Below, one piece after another: positions 1 to 5,888 of a stretch of DNA of 11,413 nt. A program made the translations under genes and the position numbers. A model generated the notes under the pieces. That model was not told the origin of the DNA. It ran no database searches and was given only the letters and a program-made list of their open reading frames with translations. Within the stretch, counting starts at the first letter, position 1. Every line of letters begins with the position of its first letter. The stretch is from JAIBJP01 sp035639875 (lineage in GTDB: Bacteria; Actinomycetota; Thermoleophilia; Gaiellales; Gaiellaceae), in contig DASQXE010000189.1 in NCBI GenBank assembly GCA_035639875.1, positions 1 to 11,413 on the forward strand, given 5' to 3'.

Positions 1-36
1 TCTCATATCTGCTATATAGCTTAATTGAGATATGAG
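1..36 (+). promoter_or_regulatory. AT-rich promoter/operator with inverted repeat and palindrome
   Basis: This stretch is strikingly AT-rich compared with the GC-rich DNA around it. CTCATATCT at 2-10 is repeated inverted as AGATATGAG at 28-36, and between them GCTATATAGC at 11-20 is a perfect 10-base palindrome. The right arm covers the ATG of the regulator gene at 32. TATATA at 13-18 could be a -10 element, which would put the transcript start about 6 bases before the ATG, so the mRNA may be nearly leaderless; no Shine-Dalgarno sequence sits at a normal distance. The likely role is an operator for the helix-turn-helix protein encoded directly downstream. The repeat and composition are seen; the promoter and autoregulation are inferred. 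Confidence 0.6.
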
Positions 37-349
37 TCAAGTCCCCCGGCGAAGGCGGCGACTGTCAACCGAAGCGATCGAGCGCATCCGCGAGCGCCTC
101 GCGCATGCCGACGACGGCTGGTTCTTCGCCCAGATCGCCGACAAGGTGGCGGAGCGGCGGAAGGAGCTCGGGCTCTCGCAGGCGGAGCTCGCCGAGCTCG
201 TCGCTACGACACAGTCGGCGATCGCCCGGCTCGAAAGCGGAGGGCGGCCCCCGCGTATTGACACTCTCCTGCGAATTGCCGATGCACTGGACTGCGAGCT
301 TCTGGTCGATCTGAAGCCGCGCACGAACACCAAGCGAGGTGAACGATGA
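32..349 (+). CDS. XRE-family helix-turn-helix transcriptional regulator (HigA-like antitoxin type)
   Basis: A 105-residue DNA-binding protein. After an arginine-rich N-terminus (RRRRR at 6-10) and a helical lead-in, residues about 37-94 form an XRE/Cro-type helix-turn-helix. RRKELGLSQAELAELV lies at 42-57, TTQSAIARLESG at 59-70 is the recognition-helix region, and TLLRIADALDCEL at 78-90 closes the domain. The size and the extended N-terminus resemble antitoxins of HigBA-type pairs, but no toxin gene is visible; only 31 bases precede it. It is the first of four overlapping genes and shares ATGA (346-349) with the next. The inverted repeat over its start codon suggests it represses its own operon. 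The DNA-binding function is confident; the targets are unknown. Confidence 0.88.
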   Translation: MSQVPRRRRRLSTEAIERIRERLAHADDGWFFAQIADKVAERRKELGLSQAELAELVATTQSAIARLESGGRPPRIDTLLRIADALDCELLVDLKPRTNTKRGER

Positions 350-1275
350 GCACGGTCACGCGCAGCCCACGGGCCGCGGTAGACGTCGAGGAGATCCACA
401 CGACCAAGAGCGAGAAGCTGCTCGCGGTCGTCCTCGCGGTCTTCCTCCTCATCGCAGCGGTCTGGACGTACCAGAAGCTTGACGACTGGGTCGCGCAGAA
501 GGTCGCTCCCGTGCAGGTTCAGCTCAGCCCTGCCGACCAGGCGGCCATCGCGCGGAGCACAGCTGCGAGCCAGCGGTTTGCAGCGGCGCAGACGCACATC
601 ATGCAGGCGCAGTCGAATCTCGAGCTCAAAAGGGAGGCGTACCGAACCGCCCTCGAGGCCGGGCAGCCGGCCAAGGATCTCGAACAGCAATATCAGGCGG
701 CTCAGGCGGATCTCGCCCAGGCCCAGGACGAGGCGAATGCCGCGCAGGCGGAGATGGCGGCCGCGGCGCCGGCCGCCCAAGTTGCCTACCGTCACCAGCA
801 AGAGACGCTGCAGACGAAGACCGATCGCCACGAGCTCGTCGCGTTCCTCCTACGGTTGGGCCTCGTCCTCCTCCTTCTCGGCTTCGGGTATGCGCTCATG
901 GGACGGCTGAGGCGGACGCGCTCGCGCTACTTCCCGGTCGCCCTTGCCGTGGTCGCGTCGGCCGGGGTCCTCGCGCTGATCATGGCCGGCGACTACATCA
1001 CCGACTACGTCGACCCAGTCGAGCTCGGACCGCTCGTCCTCGCCGTGATCGGCATCGGCCTGACACTGCTCGCCTTCATGGGACTACAGCGCTACCTCGC
1101 CAAGCGTGTACCGCTGCGCCGAGTCCGCAAGCGGGAATGCCCGTTCTGCGGCTATCCCGTCGGCACCAACGATCACTGCGAGGGCTGCGGCCGGCAAGTG
1201 ATCGCGGAGTGCTCGACGTGCGCCCAGCCGCGTCGCGTGGGGACGCTACACTGCGGCGCCTGCGGGCACGCGTGA
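346..1275 (+). CDS. Four-helix membrane protein with extracytoplasmic coiled coil and C-terminal double zinc ribbon
   Basis: A 309-residue membrane protein I cannot assign to a named family. The visible layout is a short cytoplasmic tail, TM1 about 24-42, an Ala/Gln/Glu-rich coiled coil about 62-160, TM2 about 164-186, TM3 about 195-214 and TM4 about 228-248. The Cys-rich tail has four CxxC knuckles: C265/C268, C278/C281, C289/C292 and C303/C306, enough for two zinc sites. Arg/Lys-rich segments at 187-194 and 250-263 obey the positive-inside rule, placing the coiled coil outside and the zinc ribbons inside. AGGTGA at 337-342 is a good ribosome site for the ATG at 346. It overlaps the regulator by 4 bases and the following lipoprotein by 4 bases (GTGA). 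A role linking the envelope lipoproteins to the cytoplasm is an inference. Confidence 0.82.
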   Translation: MSTVTRSPRAAVDVEEIHTTKSEKLLAVVLAVFLLIAAVWTYQKLDDWVAQKVAPVQVQLSPADQAAIARSTAASQRFAAAQTHIMQAQSNLELKREAYRTALEAGQPAKDLEQQYQAAQADLAQAQDEANAAQAEMAAAAPAAQVAYRHQQETLQTKTDRHELVAFLLRLGLVLLLLGFGYALMGRLRRTRSRYFPVALAVVASAGVLALIMAGDYITDYVDPVELGPLVLAVIGIGLTLLAFMGLQRYLAKRVPLRRVRKRECPFCGYPVGTNDHCEGCGRQVIAECSTCAQPRRVGTLHCGACGHA

Positions 1276-1712
1276 GATTCGTCCTTCCTGCCATCCTCGT
1301 TTTCGCCCTCGTTCCCGCCTGCGGCGGAGGCGGAGACAACCGGCTATCGAAAGAGGACTTCCAGCAACAGGCAAACGCGATCTGCAAGCGCTACGACGCG
1401 AAGATCGCCGCCCTTGGCAATCCGACCTCGCCCTCAGACATCCCTGACTTCGTCGCCAAGGGAATCCCGCTGATCCAGCAGGGCCTCGCCGAGCTGCGTG
1501 CTCTGCGGCCGCCCGCCGAGCTCCAAGCCGATTACAACCGGATGCTCGACGAGACGGAAAGGGCGATCCCCGCGGCGCGAAAGCTCTCCGACGCGGCCGC
1601 GAAGCAGGACGCAGCGGCGGTCCAGGAGGCCCTCCAAGAGGCCAACGCGGCCGATCAGGCCTCCGACCGGATCGCCACCAAGCTGGGGCTGTCGGATTGC
1701 GCGGCCGCCTAG
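1272..1712 (+). CDS. Small secreted lipoprotein, paralogue of the next gene
   Basis: A 146-residue predicted lipoprotein of unknown function. The start is the GTG at 1272, inside a GTGA overlap with the membrane-protein stop. It gives a short signal peptide (residues 1-16) ending in the lipobox LVPA before C17, followed by four glycines. An in-frame ATG at 1137 would add an implausible Arg-rich extension over the upstream gene, so I reject it. The mature part looks mostly helical, with FQQQANAICKRYD near the N-terminus, ALGNPTS, LRPPAEL and a C-terminal IATKLGLSDC. The two remaining cysteines, in AICKRY and LGLSDC, have counterparts in the next gene and may form a disulfide. It should be anchored to the outer face of the cytoplasmic membrane. 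Confidence 0.83.
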   Translation: MRFVLPAILVFALVPACGGGGDNRLSKEDFQQQANAICKRYDAKIAALGNPTSPSDIPDFVAKGIPLIQQGLAELRALRPPAELQADYNRMLDETERAIPAARKLSDAAAKQDAAAVQEALQEANAADQASDRIATKLGLSDCAAA

Positions 1713-2164
1713 CTCTCGTCTCGCTTGTCTTGTCCGCGGCGCTCGCGGCGTGCGGAGGAGGAGGCGGAACGGCCAGCGAAACCGTGACGCCCGCCCAGTT
1801 CCGCCAGCAAGCGGACGCGCTCTGTGCGAAGCACGAGCGCCAGCTCGACGCGCTCGGGAACCCGACATCCCTCGACGACCTTCGCGACTACGTCACGAAG
1901 GCGGTCCCCATCCTCGAGAAGGGCAACGCCGAGCTGCACAGCCTTCAGCCTCCGTCGGAGCTCAAGGCGGACTGGGACCAGGCGATGAAGCTCCAGGATC
2001 AGGGTCTCCAGAAGGTCCGCGATCTACAAACGGCGGCGGAGAAGGGCGATCTAGCGTCCGTGCAAACCATCTCGGCCTCGCTGAACGAGATCTCGAAGCA
2101 GAGCGATCGTCTGGCGACGAAACTCGGGCTTCGGGAGTGTGGTACGGCCAGTAGCTCGGACTAG
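1697..2164 (+). CDS. Small secreted lipoprotein, tandem paralogue of the preceding gene
   Basis: A 155-residue predicted lipoprotein. The only start giving a full signal peptide is the TTG at 1697, which lies within the end of the preceding gene (16-base overlap). The lipobox LAA precedes C19, followed by five glycines. The mature protein aligns by eye along its whole length with its neighbour: FRQQADALC against FQQQANAIC, ALGNPTS identical, LQPPSELKAD against LRPPAELQAD, and a C-terminal LATKLGLREC against IATKLGLSDC. Both non-lipid cysteines are conserved, which suggests a disulfide. The pair arose by tandem duplication and has since diverged. No enzymatic motif is visible. Its stop shares CTAG at 2161-2164 with the stop of the convergent crotonase gene. 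Confidence 0.82.
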   Translation: MRGRLALVSLVLSAALAACGGGGGTASETVTPAQFRQQADALCAKHERQLDALGNPTSLDDLRDYVTKAVPILEKGNAELHSLQPPSELKADWDQAMKLQDQGLQKVRDLQTAAEKGDLASVQTISASLNEISKQSDRLATKLGLRECGTASSSD

Positions 2165-2931
2165 CGGCCGGTGAAGCGTGGCTCACGCTTCTCGAGGAAG
2201 GCGGCGACGCCTTCCCGAAAATCGTCGCTCTCGACGGCCACTGACTGGAGCTCCGCCTCGAGTTCGAGCTGCTCGTCCAAAGTGGAGAGGGCAGCGCGGT
2301 CGAGCAAGCGCTTGGTCATACCGATCGCGCGCGTCGGCAGCGCAGCAAACTCCGTGGCCAGCTCGGCGGCCCGCGCGGCCAGCCGGCCGTCCTCAACCAC
2401 CTCGGCGACGAGACCCCACGCGTGGGCATCGCTGGCCGAGAGGCGTCGGCCCGAGCAGAGCCACTCGAACGCGCGTGCGTAGCCCAGTAGGCGGGCGACA
2501 AAATAGGTGCCGCCTGTGTCGGGTACGAGCCCGATATTGACAAAGGCGGGAATGAACGTGGCCGAAGAGGCCCCGACGCGGACGTCGCAGGCGCACGCGA
2601 GCGAGAGTCCGGCCCCGGCGGCCACGCCGTTCACCGCCGCGACGACCGGCTTCTCCAGCCCGCGCAATGCGGCGACGCTCGGGTTGTACGTCTGACGGAG
2701 GCGGTCGCCGACATCCCCGGCGCCCCCCCTGAACTCGTTCAAGTCCTGACCCACGCAGAAGCCACGACCGGCGCCCGTGAGCACGACCGCTCTCACCTCG
2801 GGCTCGCGCGCCTCCTCGAGCGCCGTCCCGAAACCCTCGTGCATCGCCCGGTTGAACGCGTTCAGGACGTCTGGACGGTTGAGCGTCACCGTCAGGACCC
2901 CATCGTCTCTGCGTGTCTCGACCTCGGCCAC
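2161..2931 (-). CDS. paaG: Enoyl-CoA hydratase/isomerase family protein, PaaG-like (2-(1,2-epoxy-1,2-dihydrophenyl)acetyl-CoA isomerase type)
   Basis: A 256-residue crotonase-fold protein, the usual length for the family. The GTG at 2931 is chosen because it puts the family N-terminus (TVTLNRP at 14-20) at the right distance and has AAGG about 9 bases upstream; longer in-frame versions would run into the protease gene. The oxyanion region is GAGRGFCVGQDLN at 53-65, then NGVAAGAG at 101-108. The positions of the two hydratase glutamates hold S110 and F130, while D138 in GLVPDTGGT matches the catalytic Asp of E. coli PaaG, as does the whole motif. That favours isomerase over hydratase chemistry, as in phenylacetate degradation. 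No other paa genes are visible, so the substrate, and hence the gene symbol, is tentative. Confidence 0.82.
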   Translation of the reverse strand: MAEVETRRDDGVLTVTLNRPDVLNAFNRAMHEGFGTALEEAREPEVRAVVLTGAGRGFCVGQDLNEFRGGAGDVGDRLRQTYNPSVAALRGLEKPVVAAVNGVAAGAGLSLACACDVRVGASSATFIPAFVNIGLVPDTGGTYFVARLLGYARAFEWLCSGRRLSASDAHAWGLVAEVVEDGRLAARAAELATEFAALPTRAIGMTKRLLDRAALSTLDEQLELEAELQSVAVESDDFREGVAAFLEKREPRFTGR

Positions 2932-2967
2932 TCGGTAGACCTTGCCGCCGCTGCTAGCGTGGAATCG

Positions 2968-3948
2968 GTGGCGGATCTTACGTTCATCTCGTCCCACGAG
3001 GTCGCCGACGAAGAGGCCTTGGACGCTTACTCGCGGGCCGTGATTGCGGTCGCGGAGCGGCTCGCGCCGTCGGTTGCGAACCTGCGCATCTCGCGGCGAG
3101 TACGCGGCGGCCGCGTACTGGCCGGCGGCGGGAGCGGCGTGGTCGTCACTCCGGACGGATTCATGCTCACGTCCGCGCACGTCGTGGCGAGCTCGGACGG
3201 CCGTCCGCGCGCGTCCTTTGTGGACGGGCGCGAGATCGACGTCGAGGTCGTCGGCACCGACCCGCTCTCAGATCTCGCTGTCCTCCGAGCTGAGAACGAC
3301 GGCCTCACGGCGGCCGAGCTCGGCGACGCCGAGGGATTGCGCGTCGGGCAGCTCGTCGTCGCGATCGGAAACCCGAACGGGTTTGCCGGCTCAGTCACCG
3401 CCGGGGTCGTCTCCGCGCTCGGCCGCTCGCTGCCGGTGCGCTCGCGGGCCGCTGGTCGGATCGTCGAGAACGTCATCCAGACCGACGCCGCTCTCAATCC
3501 GGGCAACTCGGGAGGTGCGCTCGCCGACGGACGCGGGCGCGTGGTCGGGATCAACACCGCGGTGGCCGGCGTAGGGCTCGGGCTGGCCGTCCCGATCAAC
3601 GCCACGACCCGAAAGATCATCGGCGCCCTCATGAGCGAAGGTCGATTCCGACGTTCCTATCTCGGAATCGCCGGCGGCTCGCGGCCGCTGCCTCCTCGCC
3701 TCGCGCGCGAGCTCGGGCGCGAGGAATGCGTTGAGATCGTCGAGGTCGTGGAGGGAAGCCCCGCCGCGAAGGCGGGCCTGCGCGCCGAGGATCTGATTGT
3801 CGACCTGAACGGCGAGCCGGTCGAAGGCGTCGACGACCTGCAGCGGCTGATGGCGGGCGAGCTGATCGGGCAGAAGGTGACGGTGAAAACCGTGCGCGAA
3901 GGCAAGCTGCGCTCGCTCGAGCTCATCCCGGTCGAGCTCGCGGTTTAG
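2968..3948 (+). CDS. HtrA/DegP-like S1C serine protease with PDZ domain, no signal peptide
   Basis: A 326-residue trypsin-like serine protease. The triad is visible as H71 in LTSAHVV, D102 in SDLAVLRA and S181 in NPGNSGGAL. A PDZ domain follows at about 231-322 (YLGIAGG; VVEGSPAAKAGL; DLIVDLNGEPV), which usually binds exposed C-termini of substrates. Unlike typical HtrA/DegP enzymes there is no signal peptide or membrane helix: the N-terminus is acidic and helical. The start is probably the GTG at 2968, with an alternative GTG at 2959; an ATG at 2839 would lie inside the divergent crotonase gene and adds no export signal either. The predicted site of action is therefore cytoplasmic. It sits alone on the plus strand between two minus-strand crotonase genes and ends in a 4-base overlap with the second. 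Confidence 0.87.
   Translation: MADLTFISSHEVADEEALDAYSRAVIAVAERLAPSVANLRISRRVRGGRVLAGGGSGVVVTPDGFMLTSAHVVASSDGRPRASFVDGREIDVEVVGTDPLSDLAVLRAENDGLTAAELGDAEGLRVGQLVVAIGNPNGFAGSVTAGVVSALGRSLPVRSRAAGRIVENVIQTDAALNPGNSGGALADGRGRVVGINTAVAGVGLGLAVPINATTRKIIGALMSEGRFRRSYLGIAGGSRPLPPRLARELGREECVEIVEVVEGSPAAKAGLRAEDLIVDLNGEPVEGVDDLQRLMAGELIGQKVTVKTVREGKLRSLELIPVELAV
3099..3119. repeat. 21-base palindrome inside the protease gene
   Basis: AGTACGCGGC at 3099-3108 and GCCGCGTACT at 3110-3119 are perfect inverted copies around a single central G at 3109. The site lies in codons 44-51 of the protease gene, about 130 bases after its start and about 170 bases upstream of the divergent crotonase start. It could be an operator-like protein-binding site or a coincidence of Arg/Gly/Val codons. 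The palindrome is seen; any function is inference. Confidence 0.5.
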
Positions 3949-4709
3949 CGGCCCTTGAATTCCGCCTTGCGCTTGCCCCCGAAGGCGGCGAGGCCTTCCT
4001 TCGCGTCCTCGGTCGAGTGCGCGAGGTGGAAGAGCTTGCGCTCGACGCCCAAGCCTGCCGACAACGTCGTCTCGTAGGCGGCGTTGACAGCCTCCTTCGC
4101 GAGGCGCTGGGCGACCGGCCCTTTCGCGGCGATCTCGCCGGCGACGTCCTTGGCGCCTTCGAGCCAGCCATCCGCTCCAAAGACGCGGGCGACGAGGCCG
4201 GCGCGTTCAGCCTCCTCGGCGGTCAGGCGCCGGCCGGTCAGGACCACGTCCATCGTCTTTGCCTTGCCGATCGAACGAGCCAGGAGTTGCGTGCCGCCGG
4301 CGCCCGGCATGACCCCGAGCCCCGTTTCGGGCTGGCCGAACTGCGCCGTCTCGGAGGCGACGATGAGATCGCACGCCATCGCCAGCTCGCAACCGCCTCC
4401 GAGGCAGTAGCCGGACACGGCCGCGATGAGCGGAGTCCGCACCGAGCGAATGGCGTCCCAGAGATCGAGACGGGCGCCGAAGTAGAGCTCGATCGTCGGG
4501 GTGTCACGGAGCTCGTCGATGTCGGCTCCCGCCGCGAACGCGCGCTCGTCGCCGGTGAGGACGATGCACCGGATCGATTCGTCGGCGTCGAGGTTCTCGA
4601 GCGCTCCGACGAGCTCGCGCATCAGCTCGCTGGACAAGGCGTTCATGCGCTCGGGACGGTTGAGCCGGACGACGGCGATCGGCTCCTCCCGCTCGATGAG
4701 GACGGTCAC
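3945..4709 (-). CDS. Enoyl-CoA hydratase (crotonase, EchA8/FadB-type)
   Basis: A 254-residue classical crotonase, predicted to hydrate trans-2-enoyl-CoA in beta-oxidation. VVRLNRPERMNAL lies at 13-25, the oxyanion loop AFAAGADI at 57-64, GYCLGGGCELAMACD at 100-114 and FGQPETGLGVMPGAGGTQ at 124-141. The two catalytic glutamates, equivalent to Glu144 and Glu164 of rat mitochondrial hydratase, are both present as E108 and E128 with the same 20-residue spacing. The C-terminus KRKAEFKGR is typical of the family. The start is the GTG at 4709, within a GTGA overlap with the NTF2-like gene; no strong ribosome site is seen, so translation is probably coupled. It is the last gene of the minus-strand operon, and its TAA overlaps the protease stop by 4 bases. 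Confidence 0.9.
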   Translation of the reverse strand: MTVLIEREEPIAVVRLNRPERMNALSSELMRELVGALENLDADESIRCIVLTGDERAFAAGADIDELRDTPTIELYFGARLDLWDAIRSVRTPLIAAVSGYCLGGGCELAMACDLIVASETAQFGQPETGLGVMPGAGGTQLLARSIGKAKTMDVVLTGRRLTAEEAERAGLVARVFGADGWLEGAKDVAGEIAAKGPVAQRLAKEAVNAAYETTLSAGLGVERKLFHLAHSTEDAKEGLAAFGGKRKAEFKGR

Positions 4710-5074
4710 TTGGCCGGCAGGCGGACGGAGATCCGCCACGACGGTTTCCAGCGCCCGTCGTTGTTCGTGAATACGTCTGTCACGGCGTACTCCCCCGTGA
4801 GGTCGCGCCCCTGCATCGTCGCGGACCAGCGGAGCCGGGCCTTGACGACGGCTACGTCTCCATAGCGGCGCGCCTCCTCCACTTCGGCCTCGAGGACGTC
4901 GGTCTCGGTGTGAGGAAGCGACGCTATCCAGTCGGCCTTCGGCATGTGCCCGGACACACCGCCTGTGCTCGTCAGGAGGAAGTCGTCCGCAAGGAAGCGC
5001 TCCGCAGCCTCCGCGTCGCGCCGCTCGACGATTCCCGCCCACTCGTCCTCGAGGCTCGCGAATTCGTTACTCAT
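4706..5074 (-). CDS. NTF2-like / SnoaL-type small protein (DUF4440-like)
   Basis: A 122-residue protein with the outline of the NTF2-like cone fold. An N-terminal helical part (EFASLEDEWAGIVERRDAEA) leads into ERFLADDFLLTSTGG and then strands around VVKARLRWSA, EYAVTDVFT and the terminal WRISVRLP. The family includes ketosteroid isomerases, cyclases and many ligand-binding proteins, so no reaction can be named from this alone. Two adjacent ATG codons exist; the one at 5074 lies 7 bases after GGAAG and is preferred over 5077. It overlaps the MenB/BamA-like crotonase gene by 8 bases and the next crotonase by 4. Sitting between two crotonases, it may act on, or protect, an intermediate of the same pathway. 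Confidence 0.78.
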   Translation of the reverse strand: MSNEFASLEDEWAGIVERRDAEAAERFLADDFLLTSTGGVSGHMPKADWIASLPHTETDVLEAEVEEARRYGDVAVVKARLRWSATMQGRDLTGEYAVTDVFTNNDGRWKPSWRISVRLPAK

Positions 5075-5888
5075 CATTCTGCTTCCGGACCAGAAACTTC
5101 TCGATTGCCGCGCGCGGCTCGTCCGTCGCCATCGAGAGCGCCAGCCAGTCCCGGGCATGGTTGATCGTCTGGGCCCACGCGAACTCGCGCCAGAAGTTCA
5201 GGTGCTGACGCGCGTAGCGCATCGTCTGCGGCAGCTTGCGCGCGAGGCTCTCGACGAACCGGTCGACCTCACCGTCGAGCTCGGCGGCCGGCACCGCCCG
5301 ATTGACGAGGCCCCACTCCTCGGCCTTGCGGGCCGGAATCTCGTCGCAGAGGAGGACGATCTCGCGCGCGCGGCGCTCCCCGACCATGATCGGCAGCCAC
5401 TGCGTCGCTCCCCCGGCTGGGACGGAGCCGTGCTCCGGTCCGACGTGCCGAATGAACGCGTCCTCGACCATAACCGCGAGGTCGCACGCCATTTGCAGCT
5501 CGTTCCCGCCGCCGACACAGATCCCGTTGATGCGCGCCACCGTCGGCTTGCCGATCTCGCGCAGGCGGTCATGGGCGTCTTTGAACGCCCCGAACCACTT
5601 CCAGTACTCGCTCGGATTGCCGAGGTATTCCTCGCTCCACGACTTGAGGTCGGCGCCCACACAGAACGCGCGACCGGCGCCGGTGAGCACGACGACCCGG
5701 ATCGAATCGTCCCAGGACGCGTCCTCGCACGCTCGCGCGATTTCCCGCAGCATGCGGAAGTCGAACGCGTTCAGGATCTCCGGGCGGTTGAGCGTGATCG
5801 TCGCCCGCGGCGGCGCCTTCTCGTAGACGATGCGTTCGAAGCCGAGCTCGGCGGGATCGACCGGCGCGGGCCGCTCGGGCTCCGTCAT
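5067..5888 (-). CDS. Enoyl-CoA hydratase/isomerase family protein, MenB/BamA-like active site
   Basis: A 273-residue crotonase-fold protein with a slightly long N-terminus. TITLNRPEILNAF lies at 30-42, the oxyanion loop AFCVGADLKSW at 74-84 and NGICVGGGNELQMACD at 121-136. The first hydratase glutamate is kept as E130, but ungapped alignment puts G150 where the second should be. The segment GPEHGSVPAGGAT (150-162), then LP.MVG, follows the pattern I recall for MenB (GP.xGSxDGG) and for 6-oxocyclohex-1-ene-carbonyl-CoA hydrolase (BamA/Oah). ARDWLALSM at 245-253 also resembles the latter. It is therefore unlikely to be a plain hydratase and may do C-C bond chemistry. The ATG at 5888 shares ATGA with the EthD-like stop, and AGAGG lies just upstream. 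The substrate is unknown. Confidence 0.84.
   Translation of the reverse strand: MTEPERPAPVDPAELGFERIVYEKAPPRATITLNRPEILNAFDFRMLREIARACEDASWDDSIRVVVLTGAGRAFCVGADLKSWSEEYLGNPSEYWKWFGAFKDAHDRLREIGKPTVARINGICVGGGNELQMACDLAVMVEDAFIRHVGPEHGSVPAGGATQWLPIMVGERRAREIVLLCDEIPARKAEEWGLVNRAVPAAELDGEVDRFVESLARKLPQTMRYARQHLNFWREFAWAQTINHARDWLALSMATDEPRAAIEKFLVRKQNDE

Noticed and set aside
1..349. Complete toxin-antitoxin pair at the left edge
   Set aside because: Only an antitoxin-like regulator is visible; the following gene is a large membrane protein, not a toxin, and the promoter-like sequence directly upstream leaves no toxin gene in view.
2932..3180. N-terminal extension of the PaaG-like gene to 3180
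   Set aside because: The extra residues do not look like a crotonase N-terminus and would overlap the protease gene; family length is reached with the GTG at 2931.
4246..4251. D154 of the classical hydratase as an altered catalytic residue
   Set aside because: Checking the spacing against rat hydratase shows the catalytic glutamates are E108 and E128; D154 is in a later, non-catalytic position and is common in related actinobacterial enzymes as I recall.
2161..5888. A phenylacetate (paa) degradation operon
   Set aside because: Only one gene is PaaG-like; the ring epoxidase subunits, ligase and ring-opening dehydrogenase are absent from the window.
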